Shown here piece by piece: positions 8,000-16,003 of a stretch of 64,000 nt of DNA. Numbering within the stretch: position 1 is the first letter of the stretch; every line of letters starts with the position of its first letter. Location: positions 1,240,001 to 1,304,000 of the forward strand of contig CBDIDH010000002.1 in the NCBI GenBank assembly GCA_965277595.1. Reading direction: 5' to 3'. A program made the position numbers and the translations under genes. Source of the stretch: CBDIDH01 sp965277595. Its GTDB lineage: Bacteria > Planctomycetota > Planctomycetia > Isosphaerales > Isosphaeraceae. Below the pieces are notes generated by a model. That model saw only the letters and a list, made by a program, of their open reading frames with translations, made no database searches and had not been told where the DNA came from.

Positions 8000-9814
8000 A
8001 TGAGGCCGACGCCGAGGTCGGCGATCTTCTTTCCGCTGGCCGTGCTCGTCGCGGTCTTGCCGGGCCTGTATGCCCTGAATAGCTGGGACCTGACCCCGCC
8101 GGGACCCTGGTGGGGTCTGCGCGCGATGGCCGTGCTGGATGGCTACGTCCTCGACCAGATGCCCGCGGCCGACGCGATCAAGCCGGCGATGGAGTCGTGG
8201 GTCTTTCGCACCGTGGCGAGTCAGCCCCCTTTCTATGCCTGGCTCGCCGGGGCGGGACTGGCCCTGAGCAGCAATCATAATCCGCTGGCGAGCGTCTTGC
8301 CAAGTTACGCGGCGGGTGTCGCCGTGGTGATCTTGGTCTATCTGCACGGAAGGCTCTGGCGAGGGCCGGGCCTTGGCCTGCTCGCCGCGGTCTTGACGGG
8401 GTTCAACCCGAACCTCTTGATCCAGATGCAGCAGTCGACGCCGACGACCCTGGCTCTCGCCGGAATTCTTGGCGCCTTGCTCTGTTACGGCTGGCATTTG
8501 CGGGTGACATCGGGCTCGCTCGGGGCCGATCCTTTTGGCCGGGGCGGGGTGGTGCTCTGGGCGGTGCTGGGGGGCCTGGGCCTGGGTATCTCGTTGATGG
8601 CCGTTGGCCTGTTTGGACTGGTGGTCGTGCCGGTCGTGCTCTTGCATCAGGTGTATCTCGCCGCCGGAGCGCCCAGGGGCGAGAGAGACCGGGGCCGCTG
8701 GCTCGTCAGTTGGCTGGACAATCCGAGCTTGCGGGCGGGCCTGCTGACGATCACCGTGGCGATGGCGGTCGCGGCGCCCTGGCATCTCTGGATGATTCGA
8801 AGGCACGGGGTGGGGATCATCGCGTCGCTACTGGCGCCTCTGGATATCGCCGGGGGTCGGCCAATGCTCCTCGTCCGCCTGATCCACCTGGCGCCCGAGG
8901 CGATGGTGCTGGGCCTCTTCGGGGCGGTCAGATCGATCCGACTGGCCCTGACGGACGAGTCGGAAGATCGATCGACGGTCGGCGGGGCGCTCTGGGTCTT
9001 GTGGCTGGCCGTCGCGGCGCTGATGCCGGGCTTCTGGCCGAAGGCGCCCTGGCATCTCTCGGGCCTGTTCTTGCTCGTGCCCCTGAATTTGCTCGCGGCG
9101 CAGGCGATTTCCGACCTGGCGGGGCGTCGCGTCCCGGTGAAAACCCTGCTCTGGCTGGCACCGGCGACCGCCTTCACGGTCGTCTGGTGGGCGAGCGAGA
9201 CGCTCCGCGCGATGGTTCACGACCTGGCGCACGGCCGGGCCGACCCGGCGACGGTGCTCGGCCTGCACATGGCGCTGGACCTCTTTCTCGTCGTCATCTG
9301 GGCGACCCGGCGGCTCGACCGCTGGGCGAGGCGCCGCGATGATCGGCAACGGCGGGTACTCGGCGGCTTCCTCGCGGCGGTTTTGATCGTGACCGTGGGC
9401 GCCGGCTGTCGCGAGGTCTTGTTTCAGCACAGCGAGTTCGATGAGCTGATGACGTTGCGGACGATGATTCTCCGCCGCAACCGCGAGTCTCGCCTGACGA
9501 TTGTCGCGGTGGTTGGTCCCGAGTCGTTCCGGCAAACGACCGATGACGGCCTGATGCCCGGCGGTCGCCTCCGCTTCATCCTTCGCACCGCTCTTCCCCG
9601 GGTTCCCCAGCGCGACCTCGCGACGGCTGACGACCTCATGAATCTTCCCGACGGCCAGCGCCTCGTGATTTTCGCCGGACGCGGTCAACGTCTTCCGAAC
9701 GGCGGTCCCTCTCGTCTCAAGCTCGAAGCCATCCATCCCGGCCGCGAGGAGGTTCTCGACGCCTACGCCACCGCCACCGCGATTCATGACGGGCGGCACC
9801 GACGGCGGGAGTGA
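8000..9814 (+). CDS. GT-C-type membrane glycosyltransferase (GT39/PMT-like)
   Basis: About 604 residues with roughly ten to twelve hydrophobic helices, beginning with a segment (SAIFFPLAVLVAVLPGLYAL) followed by an external loop NSWDLTPPGPWW. This is the layout of GT-C glycosyltransferases that move sugars from polyprenyl-phosphate donors across the membrane, as in protein O-mannosyltransferases and ArnT. The Asp of SWD occupies the place of the catalytic acidic residue of the first loop, though only loosely. A short soluble tail (from about residue 490) follows the last helix. The start at 8000 is chosen because the frame upstream is arginine-rich non-protein-like sequence; no clear ribosome binding site marks it. 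The gene converges with the secreted protein at 10009-11127, with a hairpin-forming repeat between them. Confidence 0.65.
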   Translation: MRPTPRSAIFFPLAVLVAVLPGLYALNSWDLTPPGPWWGLRAMAVLDGYVLDQMPAADAIKPAMESWVFRTVASQPPFYAWLAGAGLALSSNHNPLASVLPSYAAGVAVVILVYLHGRLWRGPGLGLLAAVLTGFNPNLLIQMQQSTPTTLALAGILGALLCYGWHLRVTSGSLGADPFGRGGVVLWAVLGGLGLGISLMAVGLFGLVVVPVVLLHQVYLAAGAPRGERDRGRWLVSWLDNPSLRAGLLTITVAMAVAAPWHLWMIRRHGVGIIASLLAPLDIAGGRPMLLVRLIHLAPEAMVLGLFGAVRSIRLALTDESEDRSTVGGALWVLWLAVAALMPGFWPKAPWHLSGLFLLVPLNLLAAQAISDLAGRRVPVKTLLWLAPATAFTVVWWASETLRAMVHDLAHGRADPATVLGLHMALDLFLVVIWATRRLDRWARRRDDRQRRVLGGFLAAVLIVTVGAGCREVLFQHSEFDELMTLRTMILRRNRESRLTIVAVVGPESFRQTTDDGLMPGGRLRFILRTALPRVPQRDLATADDLMNLPDGQRLVIFAGRGQRLPNGGPSRLKLEAIHPGREEVLDAYATATAIHDGRHRRRE

Positions 9815-9825
9815 CGGTTGGTCGG

Positions 9826-10000
9826 AAGGGCAAAGGGCAAAGGACAAAGGACAAAGGGGCAGATTTTTCCTCTGCCCTCTGTCCTCTGTCCTTCTGTCCT
9901 CTGCCCTCTGTCCTCTGTCCTCTGTCCTCTGTCCTCTGTCCTCTGCCCTCTGCCCTCTGTCCTTCTGCCCTTTGCCCTTCTGCCCTTTGCCCTTCCGCCC
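9826..10000. repeat. family A element with both arms, between convergent genes
   Basis: The best example of a complete family-A element: a purine arm of GGGCAAA/GGACAAA units (9826-9859), a junction GGGGCAGATTTTTCC (about 9857-9871), and a pyrimidine arm of CCTCTGT/CCCTCTG/CCCTTTG units to 10000. The arms pair imperfectly, giving a large hairpin. Its place between two convergent stop codons (9814 and 10009) would suit a bidirectional terminator. Confidence 0.85.
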
Positions 10001-10008
10001 ATTCCAGG

Positions 10009-11127
10009 TCAGGGTCGTGGAGCCGGAGCCGGAACCGGAGGGGCAGGGGGCTTGAGAAGCTGATCGTTGACGCCAGAGAAAACAGAAGCAGCCTCGGTGC
10101 CATCAAGAGTTGAAGGCGACGCCGCGGCGAGCGCGGGGGCGACCTCGGCGCGAAGAGCGACGAGCTTGGGATAAAGCATCGCGTAAACCTCGCGCTGACG
10201 CGGAGTGGTCGCCGGGCCGAATCGCAAATTGTACGCCTGCATGAACATCAGGAGTTGACCCAGCGTCGCCTCGGGCCGGTTCTCGGCGCCCGCGAGAAGG
10301 AAGTCCAGCGCGGGGCCTTGCATCATCCGAAGCAGGCCGCGAAGCGATTTCAGGTACTTCGTGGCGTCGGTCCGCTCGCGCGAGTTGGCCGGATACACCT
10401 TCACCACGCGGGCCTCGGCCGCGTCGATCAGGGTCAAGGCTTTGCTCAGATCGGCGGGATTGGGGCTCTCGCCCGCGTCGGTCTTCTCGCGGATCGAGGC
10501 GCCAAGGGCCTGAAGGGCCGAGCGTTCGTCGGCGAATTCCGGCGTCTTGAGAGCGGCCGGTGCGCTCCCCTTGGTCGTGACCTGATGGATACTCGTCGAG
10601 ATCGCCGCCGCGGCGTACTGAAAAGGAATGTCGCGGATCGCCTGGCCGCCAATCTTGGCCGTGGCCGCTTTCAAGGCCCGGGAATACACGCGCGGGTCGT
10701 TGATCTCGTCATAGGCGACGTTGAGCGCGTCGCCGCTGTCGATGTCGCGAGGCTCGGGGTCGTTGCGAAGGCGGTCGGCGATCTTCTCGCGGGCCACTTC
10801 GTTGCCGTATCGCTTGCGGGCCATCTTTTGCTGATAACGGCGGTTGGCCTCAAGCTGAGACTGATAAACATACTGATTCCAACGCATCGCCGTATCCGCA
10901 TTGATCGACCTGGCCACGGCCGTTTGCTGATTATATTGTCCCGCCCCGGCGGCAAGCACCCCCATGCCGCGCGCCATGTCTCCCTGCACGGTCTGACCGC
11001 CGCCGCCGCCGGCATAACCGCCGTAACTGCCCCAACCATAACCCCATTGCGCCTCGGCTCGATGATCCTGCCCCAGGCTCGCAAGCGCGATTGCAAGGGC
11101 CGCCGCTTTCCAACGTCTCTGAATCAT
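10009..11127 (-). CDS. secreted protein of unknown function
   Basis: About 372 residues. An N-terminal signal peptide (MIQRRWKAAALAIALASLG, cleavage likely after AEA) precedes a Gly/Tyr-rich stretch (WGYGWGSYGGYAGGGGG) and then a helical, charged body with no recognised domain; the C-terminus is proline-rich (PPAPPVPAPAPRP). Two start codons lie six bases apart (11133 and 11127); GGGGAG is eight bases before the second and only two before the first, so the second is preferred. The composition resembles lineage-specific secreted proteins of planctomycetes. Function unknown. Confidence 0.7.
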   Translation of the reverse strand: MIQRRWKAAALAIALASLGQDHRAEAQWGYGWGSYGGYAGGGGGQTVQGDMARGMGVLAAGAGQYNQQTAVARSINADTAMRWNQYVYQSQLEANRRYQQKMARKRYGNEVAREKIADRLRNDPEPRDIDSGDALNVAYDEINDPRVYSRALKAATAKIGGQAIRDIPFQYAAAAISTSIHQVTTKGSAPAALKTPEFADERSALQALGASIREKTDAGESPNPADLSKALTLIDAAEARVVKVYPANSRERTDATKYLKSLRGLLRMMQGPALDFLLAGAENRPEATLGQLLMFMQAYNLRFGPATTPRQREVYAMLYPKLVALRAEVAPALAAASPSTLDGTEAASVFSGVNDQLLKPPAPPVPAPAPRP

Positions 11128-11304
11128 CGACATGACTCCCCTGGAGCGAACAGAACCGACGTCCGTCTTCGCGACGATTGCTCAAGAATGAATCAAATTC
11201 ATGCGTCTTCAACGGACATGAATTTTCCCATCGTCGATTCATGCTAACCCAGGCGTGCGCCGACTTCAATCCATTGCGGCGAAAGCGGCGATGGTTTGGG
11301 AATC

Positions 11305-11378
11305 GAGGACCAATGACCAATGACCGAGGACCGATAGGCTGAATTCCCTTGGTCATCGGTCATCGGTCATCGGTCATG
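11305..11378. repeat. family B inverted pair
   Basis: A purine-type arm GAGGACCAATGACCAATGAC and more (11305-11335) is followed after about 15 bases by GGTCATCGGTCATCGG and more (11351-11377). The arms are near-complements with a short loop. Confidence 0.85.
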
Positions 11379-11804
11379 AAATTTTTGCAATTTCCCGGTC
11401 GCCAGGAAAAGGAAATTGGCCGGACAGCCGATTTCCCGCGTATAATAAGGAAGAAGCCGAGGGTCCACGCGAAGAGGTCAGGGCGATCCCATCCCCCAAC
11501 GATCGCCCAAAGGGGTCAGTCGAAAGAAACGCGAGACCTCGGTTTCGGATCGCTCGGCGAACGCATCGGAGTCGGCCAGGTTCGTTTCGTTGATCGAATC
11601 GAATCGGGTCGCGCTTGGGTTGCGTTGCGTCAAGGCCGTCTCGACCAAGTGCGATGGGTTGGGTCGGCGTGTCCCGCCGCGCGCGATTGCGATTGATCAA
11701 AAAAATGGATGCCTTTCGATCGCGGGGAGGCCGCGCCGATCGAAAGCAACGCATCGGCCTCTCACATCTGTCAGATAGTCTGAAGTTTGAAGGGAGAACG
11801 AACG
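11379..11804. other. intergenic, no gene seen
   Basis: Leader region of the small secreted-protein gene at 11805. The forward frames (for example 11590-11778) and a reverse frame look like non-coding translation, with no ribosome binding sites. No promoter of sigma-70 type is convincing. Confidence 0.4.
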
Positions 11805-12215
11805 ATGCGACCGACAAGGAACCAGACGCCGATCGTCCTGTCCGCCGTCGTCACCTTCGCGGCGCTGCTGGCGCTTGGTGGTGGCGGAACCGCTCAGGGG
11901 CAGTCGATCGCCGGACCTTTCCGGGGCAACTACGCGGGCTATTATTACAGCCCGGGCGGGTACAACGGCGGCTATTACTTCAACCCCGGCTACTATCCCA
12001 ACCCCGCGGCATCGCCAATGACGCGGCCCGTCGTCGCCGCCGCCAGTCCCGCGCGGACGACCTATGCCAACGCCAACTCATCGTATAACTCGACTCCGAT
12101 CTATCGGGCCGCCGTCCGAAGGCAACCGACCTACAGCAGCGCCGATTGGTCGACCGGCCGGACCAACGACCCCATCCCCCTGACCAAGCCCTGGATGATG
12201 CCGCTCCGCAACTGA
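11805..12215 (+). CDS. small secreted Gly/Tyr/Asn-rich protein
   Basis: About 136 residues with a signal peptide (hydrophobic stretch VLSAVVTFAALLALGGGG, likely cleaved after AQG) and a mature part rich in Tyr, Gly and Asn (for example GNYAGYYYSPGGYNGGYYFN). The start at 11805 has AGGGAG about nine bases upstream; an in-frame ATG at 11787 lies before that site and is less likely. It resembles low-complexity secreted planctomycete proteins and shares the Gly/Tyr-rich style of the protein at 10009-11127. Function unknown; a cell-envelope role is an inference from composition. Confidence 0.65.
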   Translation: MRPTRNQTPIVLSAVVTFAALLALGGGGTAQGQSIAGPFRGNYAGYYYSPGGYNGGYYFNPGYYPNPAASPMTRPVVAAASPARTTYANANSSYNSTPIYRAAVRRQPTYSSADWSTGRTNDPIPLTKPWMMPLRN

Positions 12216-12269
12216 GTGAACATCCATCAACGGACCGTTGGTTCTTGAAAAAAACCAGGACGTGCCAAG

Positions 12270-12313
12270 GGGCCGAGGGGCGGGGAAATCCAACTTCTCC
12301 CACCCCTCGGCCC
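12270..12313 (+). terminator. GC-rich hairpin after the small secreted-protein gene
   Basis: Eleven-base perfect arms GGGCCGAGGGG (12270-12280) and CCCCTCGGCCC (12303-12313) enclose a 22-base loop, 55 bases after the stop at 12215. There is no U-run, so it is either a weak terminator or a 3'-end stabilising structure. Confidence 0.45.
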
Positions 12314-12908
12314 GAATGCATTGAGGTGTGCGTGGAATCTTGGAGTGTTGGGCACATTGAGGCGATTGAAGAGCGAGGCGCGGGGTTGCGATCGGAAAAT
12401 TCGGAGAAGAACGGGGTTCCGTGGCGGGGCGTGCCCGTTGTTCACAAGGGAGATTGGGATTAAACTTGGAGCAGCGAGCGGTCTGAAGCGCGGGACGGGA
12501 GGTTCCTGGCCCGCGCCTGAGGCCGTCCCGATCGGGTCGTCAGAGGAGGACGCCCGGGACAGTGCGTCCATCGTCGCAATTGACCGGCCGATGCGATGCG
12601 ATGCGATGCGATGATCTGGGCCGACCGATCGCGACGCGTGTGGTCAGCCGACTGATGAACTGAGGGAGAAGGGGAGAGACGCCGTCAACGGGCGAGGTGG
12701 GTAAGCAAGCAGGCTGTTGACTTCGATAACGCACTCCGGGTCCGGTTGAGTTGAGCCGGACCGGTCCGAACCCCCCTTCGGGCTGATCAACCGAGATGGT
12801 TCTCGACGCCCGTTGCCGTGGTGCCAGGTCTGGCAGCCGGCAGCGCCGCGGTTTTCGATTAAAAGAAGGCAGGTTCACGTGACGAATCTTGGAAAGGGTG
12901 GGGGACCC
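12314..12908. other. intergenic, hairpin and pentamer microsatellite only
   Basis: No convincing gene. A five-base repeat (GATGC, about five copies) lies at 12590-12613. A 7-bp stem GGTCCGG/CCGGACC (12739-12745 and 12756-12762) lies 150 bases before the gene at 12909 and could be a leader structure. Confidence 0.35.
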
Positions 12909-14402
12909 ATGTCGAACTCGCTGGACAAATTAAACGAGCTGGTGCGTCAGGCCGAGGCAAGGAGCCGGGCCAAGAAGCTAGGGTCCGAGGTTGAGCACGC
13001 GGCCACCGCCTTTCGCGAGTCGGAACGGCGGGCCCGAGTCGCCGAGACCCGCCTTCGCGAGGTCAAGCCGGTTCGGTTCAAGGAACTGGAACAGGCCGAC
13101 ACCGAGGAACAGCAGCTCAAGGAACTGATCAAGAAGCTCGCCCAGTTCAAGAACGCCCTGGATGCCGACGCCGACGCCGAGGCCCTGATTGACAACGCCC
13201 GGGCCGAGATCGATCGCGCCCGACGCGAAGCGCGCGAAGCCCTTGACTCGGTGACCCGAGAGGCCGACGAGGCTCGCAAAGGTCTCCGCCTGGCGATCGA
13301 CCACTATCAGACCCTGCGCCGCGAGCTTGACCGCCTTCAGCCGCAGCTTGCCGAGAATTTCTCGGCCGAGGACCGGCTCTTGTGGGACGCCGAAACGTTG
13401 TTTCCCGGTGGTCAGCTTCAATCACTGGCGCGCGAGGTCGAGACGGCCTCCCCTTATTTTGGCGTGCTCTCCCGCGCCGAGCAGTACACGCAGTTGAAGA
13501 TCTGGATAGGCCGCTATCGCCAGTTCCAGGCGGCCGAGCCCGAGCCGGCCGACGAGGCGATGGCGATGTCGCTTCGCGTCTTCCATCATCTCAAGACGCT
13601 TTCCAAACAGTATGAGCCGGGCTATATCGAAGCCTTCCGCCAGGACTTTCATACCGACTGGGCCTTGTACATCGCCGAGGCGCAGGTTCAGTTTCAGCAG
13701 GCGACCGACACCGCCCGGCATTCGCGCGACCGCGAACAGTTGCGCGGCGAGCATCAGGCCAGGGAGTCGGAACGGCAACTCCAGGCGCGCGAGTCCGGCC
13801 GCGCCGCCTTGACCGAGTTGAAGGCCCTGATGCTTTCGGTCCAGCTTCCCGAGGAAGGTCTTGATGACTTTCTCGAACTGGTCAAACAGGCGGTCAATGG
13901 GCTAGGGGCGTCCGATCCCGAGCTCCTTGAACTGGTGATGCCTTTTCGCGAGCACGTCAGCGGCGGCAATGGCCTGCGCGCCCTGCGTCGCAACCTCGAC
14001 AAGATCCGCGACGAGGCCGCGCGCGACGACGAGCCCGACGCCCTTCGCGCCCAGTTTGGTGACCTCTTGACCGCGACCCAGGGACGACGCGCCCTGATGA
14101 TCGGCGGTTCGGTGCGCGAGGACGTCCGCCGGACCTTGCAGCGCCTTTTTGAGTTCCAGAAACTCGACTGGGAGCCTTATGAAGACGCCAAACCCGCCGC
14201 TCTTGACTCTCTGGAGCAGCGCGTCCGCACCCACGGCGTCGACCTGGTGATCTTGCTCCGCAGCTTCATCGGCCACGGCGTCAGCGATCGACTCCGCCCT
14301 CTCTGCCAGCAATATGAAATCCCCTGCCTCATGGTCGAACACGGCTACGGCCCCGCGCAGGTGGGAGAGACCTTGAGGAAGGGATTGCTCAAGTCGGCAT
14401 GA
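12909..14402 (+). CDS. coiled-coil protein with C-terminal DUF2325-like domain
   Basis: About 497 residues, cytoplasmic. The N-terminal 400 residues are highly charged and helical, with long coiled-coil segments (for example residues 10-140 rich in Glu, Arg and Ala heptads). The C-terminal 100 residues (RALMIGGSVREDVRRTL through VDLVILLRSFIGHGVSDRL to CLMVEHGYGP) resemble DUF2325, a small Rossmann-like domain of unknown function. The start at 12909 gives MSNSLDKLNELV and has a G-rich site just upstream; the frame further upstream is untypical. No operon partner; the gene is followed by a strong terminator at 14691. Function unknown. Confidence 0.65.
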   Translation: MSNSLDKLNELVRQAEARSRAKKLGSEVEHAATAFRESERRARVAETRLREVKPVRFKELEQADTEEQQLKELIKKLAQFKNALDADADAEALIDNARAEIDRARREAREALDSVTREADEARKGLRLAIDHYQTLRRELDRLQPQLAENFSAEDRLLWDAETLFPGGQLQSLAREVETASPYFGVLSRAEQYTQLKIWIGRYRQFQAAEPEPADEAMAMSLRVFHHLKTLSKQYEPGYIEAFRQDFHTDWALYIAEAQVQFQQATDTARHSRDREQLRGEHQARESERQLQARESGRAALTELKALMLSVQLPEEGLDDFLELVKQAVNGLGASDPELLELVMPFREHVSGGNGLRALRRNLDKIRDEAARDDEPDALRAQFGDLLTATQGRRALMIGGSVREDVRRTLQRLFEFQKLDWEPYEDAKPAALDSLEQRVRTHGVDLVILLRSFIGHGVSDRLRPLCQQYEIPCLMVEHGYGPAQVGETLRKGLLKSA

Positions 14403-14639
14403 ATTTCTGCCTGGCTCTTGATGAATTGCCGGGTGGCGGTTCGGTATTCACGGCGTTGCGCCCCCGGAGAACGAGTTTTGTGGGTCGCTCGCAAAGCCTT
14501 TACCAATATAATTCATCAAGAGACCTTCGAGCCGGGAAAAATCGTCGAAGGAATCGCCAAAACCCACCCTGCCCCTGCGACCTGCAATTTAACGAACTTA
14601 ACCGTTTTTTGAATCTTGCATGATGCGCATCCTTGTTGT

Positions 14640-14731
14640 AGACTGTTTGTACAGTCCCAACCCGGCCGATGCCGGTGCAAGACTGTTCCAACGGCCCCCG
14701 TCAGTCACAACTGACGGGGGCCGTTTTTTTA
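14640..14731 (+). ncRNA. candidate small structured RNA ending in a terminator
   Basis: Three hairpins follow in a row: ACTGT-TTGT-ACAGT (14642-14655), CCGGC-CGAT-GCCGG (about 14662-14675), and the terminator at 14691. They lie about 240 bases after the preceding stop codon, farther than usual for a plain gene terminator. No clear promoter is seen, so this could simply be the 3' untranslated region of the gene ending at 14402. Confidence 0.25.
14691..14731 (+). terminator. strong rho-independent terminator
   Basis: A perfect 14-bp stem (14691-14704 with 14711-14724), loop TCACAA, then seven T residues. It is the best terminator in the window. It acts on the + strand and its T-run overlaps the stop codon of the minus-strand DUF3800 gene. 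Confidence 0.9.
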
Positions 14732-15499
14732 TGTCGGATACACGACGATGCCCGGCGGCCCTCCGGTCACGGAATTCACGGCCAATAACCGACGATCACC
14801 CAGATCGTCCCAGAGATCACCGGGAACTTTGTCGATGCCATCCACGTAAGATGATCGATGAGACGCATAGGCATTCCAGTCAGCAAGCTGGATGAAGTAG
14901 GAGTCATGGGATTTTCGATCGTTAGGATCTTCAATCAGCCGCTCGACGGGCACCTTGAAGGCTCCCTCCCCCCAATGCCGAGGCACGTTATGGTGTCGAC
15001 GCATTGCCCTGGTGAGTCGCTTCACGAGAACGCCGTTTCCTTCGTCGGGGAAGATCATGGCCTTCTCCTGCTTGTCCTTGCAGAATCTTTCTACCCGTTG
15101 CAACGCGAACATCCACGCCTCCTGGCGCGGGTCAAACTCACTTGGGTTTGTTTTCTTTTTCGCGGACGCCTCTTTGTTGATTGCGATAGAAAAACAATAA
15201 ATATTAGTTAAATAAGAGCACTGGTATTTCATAAGATTTCTGTAGAATTCCATCCTCCTCTCAAGCGACCATCGCAGGGGGACAAGCGGCCCACGGCCTC
15301 GCCTGATGTCCGTGGCCTTGATTTCAGGGCGAGTCGAAATGTTATGCCTGTTTTTTATAAGTCTTCTCATGTGGATAAGATTGTCTAGTGTCTTCAACCA
15401 GTCATCCTGATGAACAACCACGCATGAAAGAACAAAGAAACGGGTTGGACTGTTGACCATTCCCGAGTCGCCGCTTTCGTCAAAATAAAACAAATACAT
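14729..15499 (-). CDS. DUF3800 domain protein
   Basis: 256 residues starting MYLFYFDESGDSG, the 'DESG' signature of DUF3800, a family of unknown function with an RNase-H-like fold prediction that is often found on mobile or defence-related islands. Further acidic and polar positions (EIKATDIRRG, MIFPDEGNG, HDSYFIQLADWNAY) match the usual pattern of the family. The start has AGGAG seven bases upstream. GC content is visibly lower than that of neighbours (AAAATAAAACAAATAC near the start), and so is that of the 500 bases upstream, suggesting acquisition by transfer. No partner gene is recognisable. Confidence 0.8.
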   Translation of the reverse strand: MYLFYFDESGDSGMVNSPTRFFVLSCVVVHQDDWLKTLDNLIHMRRLIKNRHNISTRPEIKATDIRRGRGPLVPLRWSLERRMEFYRNLMKYQCSYLTNIYCFSIAINKEASAKKKTNPSEFDPRQEAWMFALQRVERFCKDKQEKAMIFPDEGNGVLVKRLTRAMRRHHNVPRHWGEGAFKVPVERLIEDPNDRKSHDSYFIQLADWNAYASHRSSYVDGIDKVPGDLWDDLGDRRLLAVNSVTGGPPGIVVYPT

Positions 15500-16003
15500 T
15501 TACATTCTCCTGATTGAACTTCGATGTACGGTTCGGACATCAATGCAATTTCACGCGTCGCTTTCTCTAATTTTCATTCCTTTTGAAAAAATTTTATAAC
15601 GCTCAAGAATTCACATTACCAGAGGTTAACCCACGATATTGGTAGCAACTTTGAAGGTCCGGTTCTCCGAAGAATTATGTCGCAACTCGAAACACTTGCC
15701 TCGGGTTTCGTCTGAGATTTGTTTGTTTGGCCGCGTTGGTTTTCTCATCTTTAGAATTTACGTACAAGAATCGTGGGATTCAAGAATCCGTCGTCGCGGT
15801 TCGTTCACTCGTTCGACCACCTAGGGCGACAAGCCGATCTGGAAGCACGATCAGGTCAAGGTGTTTGTGATGACAGGGGGGTCGATGCGAATATTGTCAC
15901 CGCCGCCATTTCTAATACATATTTGCAAACATACTCAAATGGAATTTACTAACTGAAGAGCCCGGTTCTCGGGTCGCACCGCACGATTGATAGCCTCTCT
16001 TGG
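15500..16003. other. low-GC intergenic region, possible remnants
   Basis: An AT-rich stretch upstream of the DUF3800 gene and downstream of the kinase gene. A 61-codon frame (15639-15824) has no ribosome binding site. A second open segment near 15830-15950 encodes PIWKHDQVKVFVMTGGS, which looks protein-like but has no start, so it may be a gene fragment. No inverted repeats marking a mobile element were seen. Confidence 0.4.

Noticed and set aside
12270..12313. GC-rich hairpin as a riboswitch
   Set aside because: It lies at a gene's 3' end with no downstream gene for 600 bases; a plain hairpin explains it better.
12813..12908. Upstream extension of the coiled-coil/DUF2325-like gene
   Set aside because: Its residues (WCQVWQPAAPRF...) do not match the coiled-coil protein and the ATG at 12909 has a G-rich site upstream.
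14399..14623. 74-codon frame after the coiled-coil gene
   Set aside because: It has weak codon use and lies in the region leading to the terminator; no translation signal beyond a chance ATG overlapping the previous stop.
15639..15824. 61-codon frame in the low-GC region
   Set aside because: No ribosome binding site, no start context and no recognisable domain.
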